Of a stretch of DNA of 64,000 nucleotides, positions 61,642 to 64,000 are shown one piece after another (the first letter of the stretch is position 1; every line of letters starts with the position of its first letter). A program made the translations under genes and the position numbers. A model generated the notes under the pieces. It was given only the letters and a program-made list of their open reading frames with translations. It was not told the origin of the DNA and ran no database searches. This DNA comes from SZUA-36 sp963727635 (GTDB lineage Bacteria; Pseudomonadota; Gammaproteobacteria; Xanthomonadales; SZUA-36): contig CAVSHP010000025.1 in NCBI GenBank assembly GCA_963727635.1, forward strand, positions 1 to 64,000. Direction: 5' to 3'.

Positions 61642-64000
61642 ATGGATCCACGGAACTGGCAACCGCTTTTTACGCACGCCCTGTTTGCTTTACTGCTGTT
61701 AACTTTCAGCAGCATCGTCTTAGCCTACCCCGACTACAATGGTTGCCAGAGTTGCCACGGCAGCTTCGACGGCAACAATTACACGTCGAAGACGGATGGT
61801 GCAGCCTGGAACAAGAATCTCATGGAAGGACATGAGACATTTGTTGGCGGCAAGTGTAATGCCTGCCACAAGGACGGCTCCAAGAGCTCGGTTTACCTCA
61901 ATTATTCGATTGACAGCACGCTTTCCAAGAGCTGCGTGGGTTGCCATGGCCGCGAACAGGACGTGAATGGCAGTTGCGTCAACGCCGGCGGTATGCAGGT
62001 TGAGTGCGGCGCTGGCGCGGGCTTGCGCAAGATGCACGAATTGAACGTCGGTGCAGGCACCTGTAATTCCTGCCATTCCGGTGATCCAATACCGGTTGGC
62101 GAGCAAAACAATCCTTTCGACTACGGCAAATCCGGTGTGCAAATGCTGAATGCATGTGACGCCGACAGTTCGGAAAGCCGCTACGGTACTTTAGGGCTGG
62201 ACAACGACGGCGACGGCCAGGTCGACGGTAGTGATTCTGACTGCCAGGTGGCCAACAGTCTGCCAACCCAGCCGGGTACATTGTCAGCCTCCGCGGTAAC
62301 CGGCAGTTCGGCCACGGTCAGTTGGGGAGCCTCCACCGATGCGGATGGAGACACCATCACCTACCAGGTGGATTACCGCAAAAACGGCGACGTCAGCTGG
62401 AGCAGTGGCGGCAGTACGACCACTACCAGTCGCGCACTTAGCAGTCTGAGTGCCGGGACATCCTATGATGTACGGGTAACACCGAACGACGGCACCGGTG
62501 ATGGTCCTGTGCGTAGCGCGACGAACCTGTTCCAGACCGTTGCAGTGGTGAATAACCTGCCAACCCAGCCGGGTATATTGTCAGCCTCCGCGGTGACCAG
62601 CAGTTCGGCCACGGTCAGTTGGGGAGCCTCCACCGATGCGGATGGCGACACCATCACTTACCAGGTGGATTACCGCAAAAACGGCGACGTCAGCTGGAGC
62701 AGTGGTGGCAGCACCACCAGCACCAGTAAGTCCTTGACTGGTTTGAATGCCGAACAGTCTTACGATGTTCGGGTAACGCCAAACGATGGCATCGGCGACG
62801 GTCCCGACCGGACCGCGAGCAGCCTGTTCCAGACCACGGCGCCTGTTCAGTCAAGCTGCCTGGATATGGGGGCGCTGGCCTACGACGACTGGACCAAGAC
62901 CGATGCAGGTGGGTCCGGCAGCCTGCCGGCCGGCGCGGTCAGTGCAGATTACGTGCGCTGCAAATCGTGTCACGGTTGGGATCACATGGGTCTGGACGGC
63001 GGTTATGTCCGGCGTTCACGTACAGCCGACCGCCCCAATGCAGGCGCGGGTGATTCCGATCAGACCAGCCGCAATATCAGCCTTGCGGGCAGAAATGATG
63101 CGGATGTCACGGCCGACATGATCCAGCACACCGGAACCGGACGTTTGTTCACCGAAGGTGCAGGCAGTTGGGTGCCACTGGACGACAGTCATTCCGCCGC
63201 CAACAAGGCCGCACATTCCGAGGGCTACACACTCGGTAACCAGCACCCCGACTTTACCAGCGGTTCGTTGACACAGGATCAGATCGATTGCCTGGTGGAA
63301 TTCCTGAATAGCCCGGACGCCGATCCCAGTGCGTATTTCAGCAATATCGATACCGGTACGGATCCGGCTTTGTACTCGATTGACGCTACCGCCAACGCGG
63401 CGTCGGGCGAGTCCTATTACAACGCCAACTGTTTCAGCTGCCACGGTGATCCGGCAGGCGTTTCCCCGGCAGGTTCACCGGCGGGTGGCATCCTTGCCTA
63501 CCTGCAAGGTGACGGCAAGTTCAGCGAATTCGCCCACAAGGCACGTTGGGGTATTCCAAATACCAGCATGACACGCTCGGCGATGGGTTCGCCCGACGCG
63601 ACCGATGTCGCCGACATGATGTTGTGGCTGCAGCAACTGGGTGGCAACGGTTTCGCGATCAACCCGGGTCTGATCGGTACCTGGTGGGGCGGGGCCCCAC
63701 GTGCCGGCGAAGGCTTCCTGATCGACGTCGCAAACAACATCTTCGATGAAACCATACTCGTCGTTTCGTTTTACACCTACGACAGTATCGGCAACCAGGT
63801 CTGGTTGATCGGCCGTGGGGCAATCCATGGCAACACGGTCGTACTCGACCTGCTCATGCCGGAAGGCGCCAAGTGGGGTGCCGATTTCGTCCCCGATGAC
63901 AGGACCGAGATACCATGGGGCAGCGGAACCTTCAGCTTCACCTCCTGTGGGGCCGGCCACATCGCCCTGGAGCCGAATGAAGTCATGCAGGCCAATGGCT
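61642..64000 (+). CDS. Multiheme c-type cytochrome with two FN3 domains (runs off window)
   Basis: The open frame from the ATG at 61642 has a signal peptide (FALLLLTFSSIVLA) and no stop before 64000. Four CxxCH heme sites lie in the first ~150 residues (GCQSCHG, KCNACHK, SCVGCHG, TCNSCHS). Two fibronectin III-like repeats follow, of 99 residues each (starting near 62260 and 62557), nearly identical in DNA. Then come two more heme sites (RCKSCHG near 62,965 and NCFSCHG near 63,430). A C-terminal region GTWWGGAPRAGEGFLIDVAN resembles a domain common in gammaproteobacterial exported proteins. A surface electron-transfer or substrate-binding role is likely (inference). Confidence 0.82.
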   Translation, partial: MDPRNWQPLFTHALFALLLLTFSSIVLAYPDYNGCQSCHGSFDGNNYTSKTDGAAWNKNLMEGHETFVGGKCNACHKDGSKSSVYLNYSIDSTLSKSCVGCHGREQDVNGSCVNAGGMQVECGAGAGLRKMHELNVGAGTCNSCHSGDPIPVGEQNNPFDYGKSGVQMLNACDADSSESRYGTLGLDNDGDGQVDGSDSDCQVANSLPTQPGTLSASAVTGSSATVSWGASTDADGDTITYQVDYRKNGDVSWSSGGSTTTTSRALSSLSAGTSYDVRVTPNDGTGDGPVRSATNLFQTVAVVNNLPTQPGILSASAVTSSSATVSWGASTDADGDTITYQVDYRKNGDVSWSSGGSTTSTSKSLTGLNAEQSYDVRVTPNDGIGDGPDRTASSLFQTTAPVQSSCLDMGALAYDDWTKTDAGGSGSLPAGAVSADYVRCKSCHGWDHMGLDGGYVRRSRTADRPNAGAGDSDQTSRNISLAGRNDADVTADMIQHTGTGRLFTEGAGSWVPLDDSHSAANKAAHSEGYTLGNQHPDFTSGSLTQDQIDCLVEFLNSPDADPSAYFSNIDTGTDPALYSIDATANAASGESYYNANCFSCHGDPAGVSPAGSPAGGILAYLQGDGKFSEFAHKARWGIPNTSMTRSAMGSPDATDVADMMLWLQQLGGNGFAINPGLIGTWWGGAPRAGEGFLIDVANNIFDETILVVSFYTYDSIGNQVWLIGRGAIHGNTVVLDLLMPEGAKWGADFVPDDRTEIPWGSGTFSFTSCGAGHIALEPNEVMQANG
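62260..62853 (+). repeat. Two near-identical 297-bp units (FN3 domains) in the cytochrome gene
   Basis: The unit beginning CTGCCAACCCAGCCGGGTA starts at 62260 and again at 62557, exactly 297 bases (99 codons) later. Long stretches such as the one over TVSWGASTDADGDTITYQVD are the same apart from a few third-position changes. This points to recent duplication or continued gene conversion. Confidence 0.85.

Noticed and set aside
62260..62853. Possible CRISPR-like or VNTR array in the repeated region
   Set aside because: Only two long coding units in frame, with no spacer structure. They are FN3 domains of one protein.

Overview
The window is mostly one gammaproteobacterial-looking chromosome segment of moderate GC (about 52-56% by eye). 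Family-level markers are rdgC, ybiT-type ABC-F, ybiI-type DksA/TraR protein, ygbA, mltF, a TorF-type porin, rssA-type patatin, TRAP and DASS carboxylate transporters, and several secreted S9/M1/M14 peptidases. It looks like an uncultured marine or environmental heterotroph; I cannot name a genus. No rRNA, tRNA, CRISPR array or prophage is visible. The first ~2.4 kb is different: very GC-rich and arranged ntrX - double-module hfq - hflX on the minus strand, as in Alphaproteobacteria (Sphingomonadales-like), and full of frameshifts. It most likely comes from another genome (assembly chimera or contig-end error), with the junction near 2.38-2.45 kb. Single-base frameshifts also break otherwise conserved genes elsewhere (pepN-like, ybiT, TolB/TPR, MDR oxidoreductase, pbpG, M14, nagX-like), which points to long-read consensus errors rather than mass pseudogenization.

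Layout. 2.4-5.8 kb: broken thioredoxin-like gene and broken M1 aminopeptidase (minus). 6.0-13.8 kb: a plus-strand cluster of six genes of unknown role (lipoprotein, small helical protein, cytoplasmic C11/clostripain-like protease, membrane-anchored CHAT protease, two exported proteins of which the last is TPR-rich). This is the best candidate for an undescribed system. 13.9-17.0 kb: TRAP transporter for an oxo/carboxylic acid. 17.3-19.2 kb: extended SDR and patatin. 19.4-25.1 kb: a tight five-gene minus-strand operon with lysine 2,3-aminomutase, two ATP-grasp ligases, a GNAT-HDAC fusion and a GNAT. It has a strong sigma70-like promoter and a terminator-like hairpin in the leader, and probably makes or processes a beta-lysine-containing conjugate. 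25.3-29.1 kb: metallophosphoesterase, YkgJ-like protein, CheY-like protein, AEC transporter and DsbA-like protein. 29.3-33 kb: ybiT with an attenuator-like leader, rdgC, a zinc ribbon and ygbA, with near-identical palindromes at both convergent gene ends. 33.5-46.7 kb: porin, oxidoreductase, PBP7, TolB/TPR protein, M14 peptidase, NagX-like protein, CvfB-like protein, SpeE-like protein, ybiI and an orphan fatty acyl-AMP ligase. 46.8-58.1 kb: oligopeptidase B, MltF, SIMPL protein, two single-domain cyclic-nucleotide-binding proteins, a methyltransferase, a DASS transporter and a DPP-IV-like peptidase. 58.2-64 kb: HAD phosphatase, a stand-alone DnaJ-type zinc protein, an unknown exported protein, a methyltransferase, and a multiheme cytochrome with duplicated FN3 domains that runs off the window.

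Three copies of a ~350-440 bp non-coding element (33.0, 43.4 and 53.1 kb) carry two long hairpins whose arms differ between copies in compensating pairs, plus terminal inverted repeats. They look like MITE-like elements with a conserved folded structure.
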